Positions 18,619 through 28,369 of a stretch of DNA of 64,000 nucleotides are shown here, one piece after another. Numbering within the stretch: the stretch's first letter is position 1; each line of letters starts with the position of its first letter. Under the pieces are notes generated by a model. That model did not search any database and was not told the DNA's origin. It saw only the letters and a program-made list of their open reading frames with translations. The stretch comes from an uncultured Alphaproteobacteria bacterium (GTDB taxonomy: Bacteria > Pseudomonadota > Alphaproteobacteria > HIMB59): positions 1-64,000 of the forward strand of contig CABYQR010000004.1 in assembly GCA_902521155.1 (NCBI GenBank), written 5' to 3'. Position numbers and translations under genes: made by a program.

Positions 18619-19941
18619 TTATTTTTTAATTTTAGATACAGGTTTTCCGTAGCCAACATTAATACCACCGTATCTTCTTGCACGAACATTACATTGTTCC
18701 GCATGACCTATAAAGCCCTCTAAATGAGATAGTCTAGAGCCATATTCTGCTATTTTTGTTGCCGCTTCGTCAGTTGTAATCTTTTGATAAGTATGAGTTT
18801 TAATAAATTTTCCAACCCATAATCCACCAGTGTATCTTCCAGCTTTTTTAGTAGGCAAAGTATGATTGGTTCCTATTACTTTATCACCGTTAGCAACATT
18901 GGTCCTGGCACCTAAAAATAGTGCCCCATAAGAAGTCATATTTTCTAAAAACCAATCATCTCTGTCAGTCATCACTTGAACATGTTCAGAGGCAATTTCA
19001 TTAGCTTTAAACAACATTTCCTCATATGTTTCGCAATAAATTACCTCACCATACTCGCTCCAGCTTACATTTGCTGTATCTTTTGTAGGTAGAATTTCTA
19101 AAAGCCTATCTATTTCTTTGAGAGTTTCTTGTGCTAATTTTTTAGAATTTGTTATCATTATTGCAGGGGAATTATATCCATGCTCTGCTTGACCTAGCAA
19201 ATCTGTAGCGCAAATTTCTGCATCCACAGTGTCATCACAAATAACCATCGTTTCTGTGGGTCCTGCAAATAAATCAATGCCAACTCTCCCATACAACTGT
19301 CGTTTAGCTTCAGCAACATATGCATTCCCTGGTCCAACGAGCATATCGACGGGTTTTATAGTTTCTGTTCCAATAGCCATAGCACCAACTCCTTGCATAC
19401 CTCCTAAAACATAAATTTCATGCGCCCCTCCCATTTTCATAGCTGCAACTACTGCTGGATTTGGTCTTCCTTGAAAAGGGGGAGTGGTAGCTATAATTCT
19501 TGGTACGCCAGCAACTGATGCAGTAACAACTGACATATGAGCAGAGGCTACCATTGGAAATTTCCCAGCAGGTACATAGCAGCCTACAGCCTGAACAGGA
19601 ATATTTTTATGACCAAGTATAACACCTGGTTGAGTTTCTATTTCTATTTCATTTAATGTTTTTAATTGTGCTATGGCGAATGACCTAACTTGTTCTTGAG
19701 CAAATTGGATATCCTCAATATCGTCATTAGATACTTCATTAACTAATTCATTAATCTGTTCTTCTGATAACTGAAAGTGAGAAGGGGAGTAATTATCAAA
19801 TTTCTCTGAAAGTTCTCTTATGTAGTTGTCACCTCTTAGCTCAATTTCTTTTAAAGTATTTTCAACAATCTCCTTAACTTTTTTGTTATCATCAGACCTT
19901 TGTTTTTCATTGGTACTTTTTTTTATATATTCAATTGCCAT
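18619..19941 (-). CDS. Histidinol-dehydrogenase-family enzyme, sulfopropanediol dehydrogenase (HpsN)-like
   Basis: The 440-residue protein has the full HisD active site: zinc ligands Gln251, His254, Asp353 and His413 and the catalytic pair Glu319-His320. In detail it looks more like catabolic HisD paralogues such as HpsN, which oxidises 2,3-dihydroxypropane-1-sulfonate to sulfolactate: [25 protein letters not shown] and [13 protein letters not shown] are of that type. It is in an operon with an NTF2-like protein (two bases upstream), an SDR and BioY rather than with his genes. A role in histidine synthesis is therefore unlikely, but the real substrate is unknown. Confidence 0.85.
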   Translation of the reverse strand: MAIEYIKKSTNEKQRSDDNKKVKEIVENTLKEIELRGDNYIRELSEKFDNYSPSHFQLSEEQINELVNEVSNDDIEDIQFAQEQVRSFAIAQLKTLNEIEIETQPGVILGHKNIPVQAVGCYVPAGKFPMVASAHMSVVTASVAGVPRIIATTPPFQGRPNPAVVAAMKMGGAHEIYVLGGMQGVGAMAIGTETIKPVDMLVGPGNAYVAEAKRQLYGRVGIDLFAGPTETMVICDDTVDAEICATDLLGQAEHGYNSPAIMITNSKKLAQETLKEIDRLLEILPTKDTANVSWSEYGEVIYCETYEEMLFKANEIASEHVQVMTDRDDWFLENMTSYGALFLGARTNVANGDKVIGTNHTLPTKKAGRYTGGLWVGKFIKTHTYQKITTDEAATKIAEYGSRLSHLEGFIGHAEQCNVRARRYGGINVGYGKPVSKIKK

Positions 19942-19943
19942 AG

Positions 19944-21038
19944 TTACTTTTTATGTATCAAATTTAAAACATCAACATCCAACTGATACAAAATATGAGC
20001 TATATCAATTGGTACCCAATTTTCTCTAATTAATCCTTCATGGTGTAAATAAAAATCCATCACTCTCATTGTTACTATTTTTTTAGTTGCTTCATAGCCA
20101 AGCCAATCACTTGATCCATGAACACATTGAATGCTATGCCATCCACCAGTCATAGAAAAATTACCATCACCTATTTCTATATAATGCCCAATTTTCCAGT
20201 AATCTCTTTCTTTAAAAGTTAATCTAAATGGCAATTGATGATGTTCAACAAAACCTTTTAATCCCCTGGCTGTTCCTATACCGCAAGGACCGTACCACAT
20301 CATTTTTGGGTGCCAGTAATCTTTTTGAGGGTGGTCAATTAATTTTTCTCTCACATAATCCTTAGTAGCTTCAGGATCGGTTTCTGGTTTAATATTAAGA
20401 CTTCTTTGCATTGTTAAACCTTGGTCTAGAGAGGCAACTGACAGATTTAAATCTAAGTTTTCAAATGTTGTTCCTTCACCAGTAATGGGACCGGGCCACA
20501 TTTCTTCAATACCTAATGAGGGGTTAACGGGCCAAAATCCAGCCTGACGAATAAAGTCCATAATATCAATTAAGATATGAGAATTAATAATTTTTTCCTT
20601 TTCTATTTGATGCACTTCACAAATTCTCAAATGAATAGTTTTGCCACTAGTAGGTACATTTAACCAAGGGTTAGTATAAGTACCTGTTAAATGTCCAACT
20701 GTTGCAACATAAACTCTATCTTGAAAGCTTCCTCCAATAACTAAATTATCTCTTCTTTCTAAATCTGGAAACGAGTGTAGAAGAGGTTTCCAAAGTTTAT
20801 TTGTAATATCTGAAATTCCCTCTAAATCATTAATTGGATGAAAGGCATTAATTGTAGCATTCTCATGATATGCATTATTGATATTTTCACTTAAACTTTG
20901 ATCATTGGACTCAACTATATTTTTTAATAAATTTCTTATCTTTTTTTTATTTAATATGTTTGTTTGAGGGTCCAACTTTATAATTTTTGTATTACTATCC
21001 ATTGGAATTCCTGTTGTAAAATTTTCAATTTTGCTCAT
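19944..21038 (-). CDS. Double NTF2/SnoaL-fold protein (364 aa)
   Basis: This protein appears to be two NTF2-like cone domains in tandem (about 40-170 and 205-355). Proteins of this fold include SnoaL-type polyketide cyclases, ester cyclases and epoxide hydrolases. The second half carries [14 protein letters not shown], a motif shared with the proteins at 25668 and 27937. Conserved endings such as [11 protein letters not shown] are typical of the group. It starts a minus-strand operon (this gene, HisD-like, SDR, bioY) and is divergent from the bicupin gene across a promoter with the shared half-site array. No catalytic residues can be assigned. Confidence 0.75.
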   Translation of the reverse strand: MSKIENFTTGIPMDSNTKIIKLDPQTNILNKKKIRNLLKNIVESNDQSLSENINNAYHENATINAFHPINDLEGISDITNKLWKPLLHSFPDLERRDNLVIGGSFQDRVYVATVGHLTGTYTNPWLNVPTSGKTIHLRICEVHQIEKEKIINSHILIDIMDFIRQAGFWPVNPSLGIEEMWPGPITGEGTTFENLDLNLSVASLDQGLTMQRSLNIKPETDPEATKDYVREKLIDHPQKDYWHPKMMWYGPCGIGTARGLKGFVEHHQLPFRLTFKERDYWKIGHYIEIGDGNFSMTGGWHSIQCVHGSSDWLGYEATKKIVTMRVMDFYLHHEGLIRENWVPIDIAHILYQLDVDVLNLIHKK

Positions 21039-21087
21039 AGAATATTTCCTTTATTTATTCACAATTAATATAATATTAAATTGATTT

Positions 21088-21123
21088 ATTCAATATTATG
21101 AATAATATTCATAAAAAATGAAT
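21088..21123. promoter_or_regulatory. Candidate operator array A (divergent promoter)
   Basis: Four pentamer half-sites alternate ATTCA, TGAAT, ATTCA, TGAAT at offsets 0, 11, 19 and 31. They include the 15-base inverted repeat ATGAATA-A-TATTCAT at 21098-21112. The array lies between two divergent genes and is matched in spacing at 26709 and 29393. The likely binder is the LacI-type regulator encoded at 28370, which is an inference. Confidence 0.5.
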
Positions 21124-21141
21124 AAAATAATATTCTAAAAA

Positions 21142-22113
21142 ATGACAGTAGATATCCAAAATCGTTTAGTAAAATTTAAAGATCTTATTCCCAGTGAAGT
21201 TCCTTTTGTCGAAGGTAAATTAAAAGGTCATCAAGATAGGTCTAATTATTCTATAGTTGGCCCAGGCGTTAGTGAAGATACTAAACAAAGTGTCAAAATT
21301 GCAGAAGAACATGGTTTTAATATTGGTGCTGTTCGAGCTGCTCCCATGAATGGCTCAGGTCTTCACAGTCATACTACAGCTGAGGTTTTTCTAATTTTTT
21401 CTGGATCCTGGAGATTTTATTGGGGTACTGAAGGTAAGGAAGGAGAGGTTGTCTGTAACGCAGGGGATGTAGCTTCTTTCCCAACTAATATGTTTAGAGG
21501 TTTTCAAAATGTCAGCGACCAAGACGCCCACTTATTTGTGGTTTTAGGTGAGAACGATCCAGGTGTAATTACATGGACACCATCATTACTAAAAAAAGCA
21601 AAAGACTCAGGAATGGTTCTTTTAGATGATAATTCCTTAATAGATTTAGATAAAAATAGTATTCCAGAGGGTAAGAGTGCTATAAAACCAATTCAAGATA
21701 ACGAATTAGATAAATTTGATAATTATACTTCTGAGGAAATAGAAAAGTTTGTAATCCGTGCAAAAGATCATGATAAATACCTTCAAGACGATGGACATTT
21801 TAATTCTAATACAATTTTAAATTATATTGATAATTTCAAAATTCATGAAAAAGATCTAAGCCCTTTAATTGAACATAACACTGGATTTGGACTAACTTTA
21901 TTAAAAGGAGAAAATTCTCATATTCACCCATATACATTAGCTGAGTCTGAAATATTTCTATGTTTAGAGGGAGAGTGGGAAATTACCTGTAATGATCAAA
22001 AAGTTATTATTGGATCTAAAGATACTTTTTCTTCTCCTAAAAATTCAACTCGAAGTATTAAAAATATCAGTGGTAAAGATGGAAGTGTCTTTATAGTTCG
22101 CCAAAAAAACTAA
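21142..22113 (+). CDS. Bicupin domain protein
   Basis: This 323-residue protein has two cupin barrels. The first has the metal-binding type motif HSHTTAEVFLIFSG (about 69-82), followed by a glycine-rich strand; the second has HIHPYTLAESEIFLCLEG (about 251-268). Both keep His and Glu ligands, so each may bind a metal. Bicupins include oxalate decarboxylases, gentisate dioxygenases and sugar isomerases; none fits well enough to name. It leads a four-gene plus-strand operon (bicupin, NTF2-like, RraA-like, MetE-core-like). Confidence 0.8.
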   Translation: MTVDIQNRLVKFKDLIPSEVPFVEGKLKGHQDRSNYSIVGPGVSEDTKQSVKIAEEHGFNIGAVRAAPMNGSGLHSHTTAEVFLIFSGSWRFYWGTEGKEGEVVCNAGDVASFPTNMFRGFQNVSDQDAHLFVVLGENDPGVITWTPSLLKKAKDSGMVLLDDNSLIDLDKNSIPEGKSAIKPIQDNELDKFDNYTSEEIEKFVIRAKDHDKYLQDDGHFNSNTILNYIDNFKIHEKDLSPLIEHNTGFGLTLLKGENSHIHPYTLAESEIFLCLEGEWEITCNDQKVIIGSKDTFSSPKNSTRSIKNISGKDGSVFIVRQKN

Positions 22114-22120
22114 TTTTATT

Positions 22121-23092
22121 ATGGAAGGTTTTAATAAGAAGTTTAAAGATTTTCCTGATTATATTTTGAAGATAACCTACCAAATCTGGGAAGAAAAAGA
22201 TGTAGAATCAATCATGCAATATTATGCTGAAGGAATACCAGTAAGATTTCCAGATGGTATAATCTACGGTCCAGAAACTGTTGTTAAAGCTACCTATGCA
22301 ACTTTAAAAGAATTCCCAGATCGTCAATTATTGGGTGAGGATGTTATTTGGATCGGCAATGATACCGAAGGCTATCTTTCTTCTCATAGAATTTTATCTA
22401 GAGCAACACATGCAAATAATGGTGTTTATGGTGAGGCTACAGGTAAGAAGCTTACTTACAGAGTAATAGCTGATTGTGCTTGTAAAAATAACCAAGTTTA
22501 TGATGAGTGGCTTGTAAGAGACCAAGGTTCAATAATTCGACAATTAAACTTAGACCCTAAAACCTATGCAACTCAATTAATTGATCATCAAGGGGGATTA
22601 GATAATTGTCCAACTCCTTTTAATAAAAATACAGATCCTGATTTAAAATATACTCAAATAAAATTACCCGATCAAAATATCGGCTATGAATATGCTGATA
22701 TTTTAAAAAATATTTTTAGTAAAAATTTAGATATAATTGAAAATTGTTACGATAGAGCAATTAATCAGGAACAACCTGGTGGTTTTACAGGTTATGGATG
22801 GCAGGATGTTAAAACTTTTTGGTCATCTCTTTTGTCCGCATTTCCAGATGCAAGTTTCAAAATAGAACATGTAAGTTTTCTTAACGAACCTAACGAATAT
22901 GCTAAAGCTGCTGTAAGATGGTCCTTGAGTGGAATACACTCTGGATCTGGTAATTTTGGTGAACCGAGTCATGCTGATGTATATGTAATGGGTATTTCTC
23001 ATGCTGAATTTGGTCCGCGGGGTATTAAAAACGAATGGGTATTATTTGATGAAACTAGTATTTGGAAACAAATTTTGTTAAAAACTGGTTAA
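22121..23092 (+). CDS. Double NTF2/SnoaL-fold protein (323 aa)
   Basis: Two NTF2-like domains are seen (about 10-150 and 180-320). The first domain has TYQIWEEKD, EDVIWIGND, SSHR and EATGKKLTYRVIADC, all matched in the protein at 26795, so the two are paralogues. The second domain includes WSSLLSAFPDASF and IKNEWVLFDE. It is seven bases after the bicupin gene and its stop overlaps the next start by one base. A small-molecule enzyme (isomerase, cyclase or hydrolase type) is likely, but no reaction can be assigned. Confidence 0.75.
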   Translation: MEGFNKKFKDFPDYILKITYQIWEEKDVESIMQYYAEGIPVRFPDGIIYGPETVVKATYATLKEFPDRQLLGEDVIWIGNDTEGYLSSHRILSRATHANNGVYGEATGKKLTYRVIADCACKNNQVYDEWLVRDQGSIIRQLNLDPKTYATQLIDHQGGLDNCPTPFNKNTDPDLKYTQIKLPDQNIGYEYADILKNIFSKNLDIIENCYDRAINQEQPGGFTGYGWQDVKTFWSSLLSAFPDASFKIEHVSFLNEPNEYAKAAVRWSLSGIHSGSGNFGEPSHADVYVMGISHAEFGPRGIKNEWVLFDETSIWKQILLKTG

Positions 23093-23805
23093 TGAATAAC
23101 CCCATTAAACTTTCTTCTAAAGAAAAAAAAATTATTAATTTTATAAGAAAGTTCGACACTCCAACTGTTTCTAACTCTCTTGAAATAATTGACCCCTTAC
23201 TTCGTCAAAAAGGTTTTACAAGTAAAACAATGATCAGTTCTAATCCTAAGCTTAAACCTATAGTTGGCTTTGCTAAAACAGCTATCATTACTTCTAGAAA
23301 GAAGAAGAATACTGATATTAATAAAAATAGAGAAAATTATTATGAATACATGCATGAAGGCACAGATCCAAAAATTTGTGTAATAGAGGATAAAGATAAA
23401 ACCAACACTATTGGTGCCTGGTGGGGGGAGGTTAATGCAACAATTCACCATCGTTTTGGCTTTGAGGGTGCTGTAACCAATGGAGCTGTGAGAGATTTAG
23501 GTTCAATCGATAAAAAATTTCAAATTTTAAGTGGAGAAATTAGAGTAGGTCATGGATATAATCAAATTCATAAAATAAATTGTAAAGTCAATATTTTCGA
23601 TATGGAAGTGTCACCTAATGATCTAATTCACGCAGACCTTCACGGTGCTGTTGTTATCAAAAGAGAAAACTTAGAAAAACTACCTGATGCCATTTCAAAA
23701 TTAATAAAAAAAGAAAATATCATTTTTGATTATTTAAGTAAGAATAAAAAAATCTCTATAAAAAAATTTAAAGAGAAATATAGAAATTTCATGGGTAAAA
23801 AATAA
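23092..23805 (+). CDS. RraA/HMG-aldolase-like protein
   Basis: The start is the ATG at 23092, one base inside the upstream stop. The 237-residue protein fits the RraA fold: DTPTVSNSLE near the N-terminus, GAWWGEV in the position of the substrate loop, and GAVTNGAVRDLGSID, matching the family G-x-V-x-D-G-x-x-R-D motif with Asn in place of the first Asp. HADLHGAVVI near 180 is also typical. Catalytic members are class II aldolases or decarboxylases that cleave 4-hydroxy-4-methyl-2-oxoglutarate or oxaloacetate to pyruvate. The operon context favours an enzyme over the RNase E inhibitor. Confidence 0.8.
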   Translation: MNNPIKLSSKEKKIINFIRKFDTPTVSNSLEIIDPLLRQKGFTSKTMISSNPKLKPIVGFAKTAIITSRKKKNTDINKNRENYYEYMHEGTDPKICVIEDKDKTNTIGAWWGEVNATIHHRFGFEGAVTNGAVRDLGSIDKKFQILSGEIRVGHGYNQIHKINCKVNIFDMEVSPNDLIHADLHGAVVIKRENLEKLPDAISKLIKKENIIFDYLSKNKKISIKKFKEKYRNFMGKK

Positions 23806-23816
23806 ATATCTTAAAT

Positions 23817-24947
23817 ATGACTTCATCCATACTCACTACTCATGTTGGAAGTCTACCTCGTTCTAAAGAATTATCTGAATTACTTTTTGCAAAAGATAAA
23901 AAAGAAACCTTTGACAAACAAAAATTTGATTTTGAAGTTAAAAAAAATGTCGAAAATGTCGTTAAGCAACAATTAGAAGTAGGTATAGATATTATTAGTG
24001 ATGGTGAAATGAGCAAAATTAGTTATGCAACTTATATCAAAGATCGTCTTAAAGGCTTTTCAGGGGAAAGTGAAAGAAAAGCTCCAGCTGATCTCGATGC
24101 TTTTGAAGAATATAAAATAAAAATTGCAAAAAGTGGAGGTACACCTACCTATGTAAGACCTTGTTGTACGAGCGAATTAGAAATTCAAGATGAAGAGTCT
24201 CTTAAATCTGATATTAAAAACTTCACAGATGCTTTAAAAAAATTCAATCATTCTGATGGTTTTATGAATTCAGCATCTCCTGGGGTCATAAATATTTTCA
24301 TGCCAAACAAATTTTATAAAGACGATGACGAATATTTAGAGAAATTATCTAATATGATGTCTCTTGAATACCAAGCCATTATCAAAAGTAATTTGCATCT
24401 CCAATTAGATTGCCCAGATTTAGCACTTGCTAGACATATGAATTATAAGCATCTTTCTGATAATGAGTTTTTAAATAGAGCTGAAAGACAGGTTGAGGCA
24501 CTTAACTATTCTTTAAAAGGCATCCCTTCAGATCAAATAAGAATGCATATTTGTTGGGGAAATTATGAAGGACCTCACACTTTTGATATTCCTCTTGAGA
24601 AAATATTGCCGATTATTTTAAAAGCTAATGTTAAATATTTATTAATTGAATCCTCTAATCCTAGGCATGCTCATGAATGGAAAGTCTTTGAAAATATAAA
24701 ATTACCTTCAGAAAAAATTGTTGTGCCTGGGGTAATTGACTCTACTTCAAATTTTGTGGAACATCCTGATCTAGTATCAGATAGGCTTATTCAATTTTCA
24801 AAAGTTGTTTCAAAAGAACAAATTATGGCTGGTGCAGATTGTGGTTTTAGTACTTTTGCTGGTTTTGGTAAAGTTGATGAAAAAATTTGTTATGAAAAGT
24901 TAAAATCTCTAGTAGACGGAACTAAGATAGCATCTAAAAAAATTTAA
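23817..24947 (+). CDS. MetE C-terminal-domain-like methyltransferase
   Basis: The 376-residue protein corresponds to the catalytic C-terminal domain of cobalamin-independent methionine synthase, without the N-terminal half of full-length MetE. The opening THVGSLPRS and the zinc ligands are present: His244 and Cys246 in RMHICWGN, Glu278 and Cys342. Stand-alone core proteins of this kind transfer methyl groups to homocysteine or another thiol. Being last in an operon with a bicupin, NTF2-like and RraA-like genes, it may take up a methyl group released by that pathway. The donor is unknown. Confidence 0.82.
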   Translation: MTSSILTTHVGSLPRSKELSELLFAKDKKETFDKQKFDFEVKKNVENVVKQQLEVGIDIISDGEMSKISYATYIKDRLKGFSGESERKAPADLDAFEEYKIKIAKSGGTPTYVRPCCTSELEIQDEESLKSDIKNFTDALKKFNHSDGFMNSASPGVINIFMPNKFYKDDDEYLEKLSNMMSLEYQAIIKSNLHLQLDCPDLALARHMNYKHLSDNEFLNRAERQVEALNYSLKGIPSDQIRMHICWGNYEGPHTFDIPLEKILPIILKANVKYLLIESSNPRHAHEWKVFENIKLPSEKIVVPGVIDSTSNFVEHPDLVSDRLIQFSKVVSKEQIMAGADCGFSTFAGFGKVDEKICYEKLKSLVDGTKIASKKI

Positions 24948-24948
24948 C

Positions 24949-25641
24949 TCATTTCAGAAAATCTAATAAAGTTTTATTAAATATCTTTGGTTTTTCTATC
25001 ATTGCAAAATGAGAACTATTTTTTATCGTCTTTAGCCTAGAATTTTTAATTTTTTCTTTTAATTCTTTACTCATACTTAAAGGAGTAAGTTTATCCTCAG
25101 AGCTATTTATTATTAGAGTCTTAGATTTTATTTTTTTTAAATTTTGTAATTGATTTGGCCTATTTAGTATTAAATTAGTTTGATTTTTAAATGTTTGATA
25201 TCCTAAATTTTTAGTCATTTCATAATATTCATTTTGATATTTTTTATTATCTAAATAATTTTTTGAAAATGAAATATTGAAGTGAAGTTTATAAAACAAA
25301 TCTGCAAAATTCTTTTGATTAGACTCCATTAAATATTTATTTAGTTTTTTCTCTCTTATTTTGGAAATACCTCTACCATTAGAGGAAACTATGACTAATT
25401 TTTTGATAATTTCTGAATGTTTTATAGCTAACTGCAGTGAAATAAATCCTCCCATTGAAAAACCAATTATTGAAGTATCAATATCTATATGTCGACCAAT
25501 ACTTTTTGCTGCTTCTTCAACTGTTTTGTAATTCTTTAAAGAGGGTATTATTAGTTCATAATTATTTTTGAACGTTTTTATAGTAGATTGCCATATTGTT
25601 TCATCACACATATAGCCTGAAATCAAAATTATTTTGGACAT
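24949..25641 (-). CDS. Alpha/beta hydrolase
   Basis: This 230-residue hydrolase has the nucleophile elbow GFSMGG (Ser62), a probable Asp183 in SSEDKLTP and His211 in NSSHFAMIEKP, so the catalytic triad is complete. It is a compact member with no signal peptide, so it acts in the cytoplasm on an ester, lactone or similar bond. It converges on the MetE-like gene (stop to stop, one base) and is 26 bases after the NTF2-like gene at 25668 on the same strand, probably co-transcribed with it. Confidence 0.85.
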   Translation of the reverse strand: MSKIILISGYMCDETIWQSTIKTFKNNYELIIPSLKNYKTVEEAAKSIGRHIDIDTSIIGFSMGGFISLQLAIKHSEIIKKLVIVSSNGRGISKIREKKLNKYLMESNQKNFADLFYKLHFNISFSKNYLDNKKYQNEYYEMTKNLGYQTFKNQTNLILNRPNQLQNLKKIKSKTLIINSSEDKLTPLSMSKELKEKIKNSRLKTIKNSSHFAMIEKPKIFNKTLLDFLK

Positions 25642-25667
25642 ATTTTTCTTTTGTTACTTCTAAAATT

Positions 25668-26675
25668 TTATTTTCTAGAGATTGATTTGTTTTTCTCTAA
25701 GAGATCTATTCCTAGTAGTTTTAAAAAATGAAGATGATCAATAAAAATCCAATTTTCTGCAATTTTATCCCCATCTCTTCTATATAAATCCACCACACGC
25801 ATTTCTGACTCAATATCGCTTGGGCTAGTTAAACCAAGATAGCCTCCTTTTGATTTCATAATAAGGTTTGGCCAGCCAAACCAACCACCTAAATCATCTT
25901 CAGCACTGCTTAAAACATGTCCATTAAATTTAACAAACTCCAAACCCTCTTCAAAAGGTTTTGTATGACCTCTGGTATAACCATCTATTGTATATGAAGC
26001 GCCAATTCCACCAGGTCCCCACCAAATCATATCTTTTTTCCAATCCAGTTCTAATTCTTCCTTAAATGATTTCATTTTAGATCCTTTGACTAATCGATCA
26101 CGCATTCTATGAATGAGATCAAGAGTTTTAATACTTTCACCATTGTCAGATAATTCAAATTTTAATCCTTTATGATTCATTGGACCAGGTGTTACACAAA
26201 CGAGACCAGTTGATTCTGGAATAAAGGAAAGACCTAATTGTTGCATGAAATTGAAAATGTCTAAAAAAATAGCACCTTCTGTAATTTTATTATTTTCAAC
26301 TTTGTAAAATTCAGCAAATCTTAAAAGTGATGATTTGTAATTAGGTTGTATACCAAAAAAACTTTTATTAAAAACACCCATTAAATGACCCATGGATGAA
26401 ATCCATACATCTTGATTTTCTTCCAATGAGTTTATCCCAGCATAGAAGATATCTAATCTTCTTTGAATTGGTTTAAAGGAGTCTCTAATTGGTAACCATA
26501 ATTGATTTGCTACATTTTCTGGCCCCTTTATTTCATTAAAAGGATGTGTGCATCTCATATGAAAATTCTCTGATGTATGATTAGATATTATCTCTGCTAA
26601 ATCTTCATTTTTGCAATTATCAACATCATTAAAATAATCTAAAACTATTGTTTTTTCATTTTGTAAATTCTGCAC
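25668..26675 (-). CDS. Double NTF2/SnoaL-fold protein (335 aa)
   Basis: This is a paralogue of the 364-residue protein at 19944, with the same two-domain layout. The second half has MIWWGPGGIGASYTIDGY, the counterpart of [10 protein letters not shown] there, and ends in IAENWIFIDHLHFLKLLGIDLL. Both have a conserved early segment of the type HPFNEIKGPENVANQLW. It is divergent from the gene at 26795 across half-site array B. The function is unknown; the strict pairing with other NTF2-like genes suggests related or sequential substrates. Confidence 0.75.
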   Translation of the reverse strand: MQNLQNEKTIVLDYFNDVDNCKNEDLAEIISNHTSENFHMRCTHPFNEIKGPENVANQLWLPIRDSFKPIQRRLDIFYAGINSLEENQDVWISSMGHLMGVFNKSFFGIQPNYKSSLLRFAEFYKVENNKITEGAIFLDIFNFMQQLGLSFIPESTGLVCVTPGPMNHKGLKFELSDNGESIKTLDLIHRMRDRLVKGSKMKSFKEELELDWKKDMIWWGPGGIGASYTIDGYTRGHTKPFEEGLEFVKFNGHVLSSAEDDLGGWFGWPNLIMKSKGGYLGLTSPSDIESEMRVVDLYRRDGDKIAENWIFIDHLHFLKLLGIDLLEKNKSISRK

Positions 26676-26708
26676 AGCTATAAGTTATATTAATTTTTAA
26701 ATAACAAT

Positions 26709-26744
26709 ATTCATTTATTTGAATATTAATTCATTAAATTGAAT
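26709..26744. promoter_or_regulatory. Candidate operator array B (divergent promoter)
   Basis: Half-sites ATTCA, TGAAT, ATTCA, TGAAT occur at offsets 0, 11, 20 and 31. The region contains AATATTCA-N6-TGAATATT (26706-26727). The 16 bases at 26719-26734 are identical to 29403-29418 in the LacI gene's own promoter. This supports a shared operator, though the strong AT bias calls for caution. Confidence 0.55.
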
Positions 26745-26794
26745 TATTTTAATTGTATCTGTTAAAATAAATATTATTTTTATCTTCATCCATT

Positions 26795-27940
26795 ATGAAT
26801 AATAAATTAAATAAATTAAAAAATAAAAGACCTGATGATTTAAAAGATCATCATATGCCTCAAAATTTCGATATTTCATTAAAAGCCTATGGAGGAGGGG
26901 GTACCTCAAAATCATTGAACCCTTCTCCAAAAAAATTAAATCCTCAACCAATGAATGGTTTTGAAACACAATATAAAAATATAATCGACTATATTGTAAG
27001 AATTACGCACACTATTTGGGAAGAAAAGAACATTGGTTATATTTATGACACATATAGCCCTGATTGCCTTGTATGGGATGAATTTGGACTACAATCTGGA
27101 TCAGAAAAAATAGTATCTGATACCATTCATACAAATAATGCATTCCCTGATATTAGATTATTTGCAGATGAAGTGATTTGGGCTGGAGATGAAAAAACTA
27201 GTTTCCATACCTCTCATAGAACTATAATTACGGGAACCAACACAGGTTTTAGTAAGTTTTCAAAACCAACAGGTAAAACTGTCAGATTATTTTGTATCGC
27301 AAATTGTGTAGCTAAAAATAATGAAATTTATTATGAAAATGTTGTCTATGATACAGCAGGTCTAATAAAACAGTTAGGTCTAGACTTACATGAAGTTGCA
27401 AAACAAATTGCCAATGAAGGAGTAAGGGGTCCCTTTGCACCTGATTTTAAAAAAACAAAACCCAAAAGAAAAATATCAAAACTAAAACCAATTAGTTATG
27501 AAATTCCTAACAATATTAAAAATCTCAGAGAGTTTGTTCATGCAGTTTATGATACCATTTGGAATAGAAGAAATTTTTCAGCCCTAAATAGTGCCTATTC
27601 TAATAACGTAGAATTTGAGGGATCGACTGGAAGAAAGTTTAAAGGAATAAGCAAACTTAGAAATTTTATTATTTCAATGATCTCCTGCTTTCCTGACCTT
27701 GCACTTAGTATTGAAGATCTATATTGGATGGGCAATGCTAAAGATGGTTATTTAGTATCAATTCGTTGGGGTGCTGTTGGAACCCACAAAGGAAATGGTA
27801 TATATGGTGCTCCAACTAATAGAGATTGTTACCTTTGGGGTATCACACAATGGGAAATCAAAAACAATAAAATTATTAAAGAATGGACAGGTTTTAATGA
27901 ACTTGCAATTTTAATTCAATTATTAGGAGATAAAAAATGA
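26795..27940 (+). CDS. Double NTF2/SnoaL-fold protein (381 aa)
   Basis: This is a paralogue of the 323-residue protein at 22121, with an extra N-terminal leader of about 55 residues rich in Lys, Pro and Gly. Shared motifs are IWEEKN, DEVIWAGDE, TSHRTI and PTGKTVRLFCIANC; the second domain (about 240-381) has SMISCFPDLALSIED and KEWTGFNE. The leader has no hydrophobic core, so it is not a classical signal peptide. The stop overlaps the next start by four bases (ATGA). No catalytic assignment is possible. Confidence 0.75.
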   Translation: MNNKLNKLKNKRPDDLKDHHMPQNFDISLKAYGGGGTSKSLNPSPKKLNPQPMNGFETQYKNIIDYIVRITHTIWEEKNIGYIYDTYSPDCLVWDEFGLQSGSEKIVSDTIHTNNAFPDIRLFADEVIWAGDEKTSFHTSHRTIITGTNTGFSKFSKPTGKTVRLFCIANCVAKNNEIYYENVVYDTAGLIKQLGLDLHEVAKQIANEGVRGPFAPDFKKTKPKRKISKLKPISYEIPNNIKNLREFVHAVYDTIWNRRNFSALNSAYSNNVEFEGSTGRKFKGISKLRNFIISMISCFPDLALSIEDLYWMGNAKDGYLVSIRWGAVGTHKGNGIYGAPTNRDCYLWGITQWEIKNNKIIKEWTGFNELAILIQLLGDKK

Positions 27941-28356
27941 ATATCAGTGAAAGTAAAAAATTATTAGAAGACATGTATGAAGCCTTAAATACACAAGATC
28001 TAGAGGCACATCATAAATATTGGCATGATGATATGGTTTGGCATGGACCTCCAGGTTTTGGAGACATTCATGGTATAGAGAATTTCAAATATAAGGTTTT
28101 AAAACCTTTTTATGAAGCATTTCCAGACTATCATGTAAAAAATGATATTGTTGTAGCAGAAGGTGAATGGATAAGTGCAACGGGTTTTTTAACCGGAACA
28201 CATAGTGGAACTTATCTCGGTGTAGAACCTACAGGCAAATCAATTAAGATGCAGTTTTCAGACTTTTGGACAATCAAAGAGGATAAATTTTTAGATAATT
28301 ACGTCATGGTAGATAATCATGGTGTTTTTGAACAAATGGGACTTAAATTTAAATAA
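27937..28356 (+). CDS. Single-domain SnoaL-like protein (ester cyclase type)
   Basis: This 139-residue protein is a single NTF2-fold domain of the SnoaL/ester cyclase type. It carries DDMVWHGPPGFGDIHGIENF, the single-domain version of the W-x-G-P-x-G-x-G motif of the proteins at 19944 and 25668, and the standard VEPTGKSIKMQFSDFW segment in the second half. It is translationally coupled to the upstream paralogue. It looks like the simplest member of the five-gene family here and would be the best one for defining the reaction. Confidence 0.82.
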   Translation: MNISESKKLLEDMYEALNTQDLEAHHKYWHDDMVWHGPPGFGDIHGIENFKYKVLKPFYEAFPDYHVKNDIVVAEGEWISATGFLTGTHSGTYLGVEPTGKSIKMQFSDFWTIKEDKFLDNYVMVDNHGVFEQMGLKFK

Positions 28357-28369
28357 TAAAATATTAAAT

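Noticed and set aside
18619-19941. Reading the HisD-like gene as histidine biosynthesis
   Set aside because: No other his gene is near, and the operon and detailed motifs are those of catabolic paralogues.
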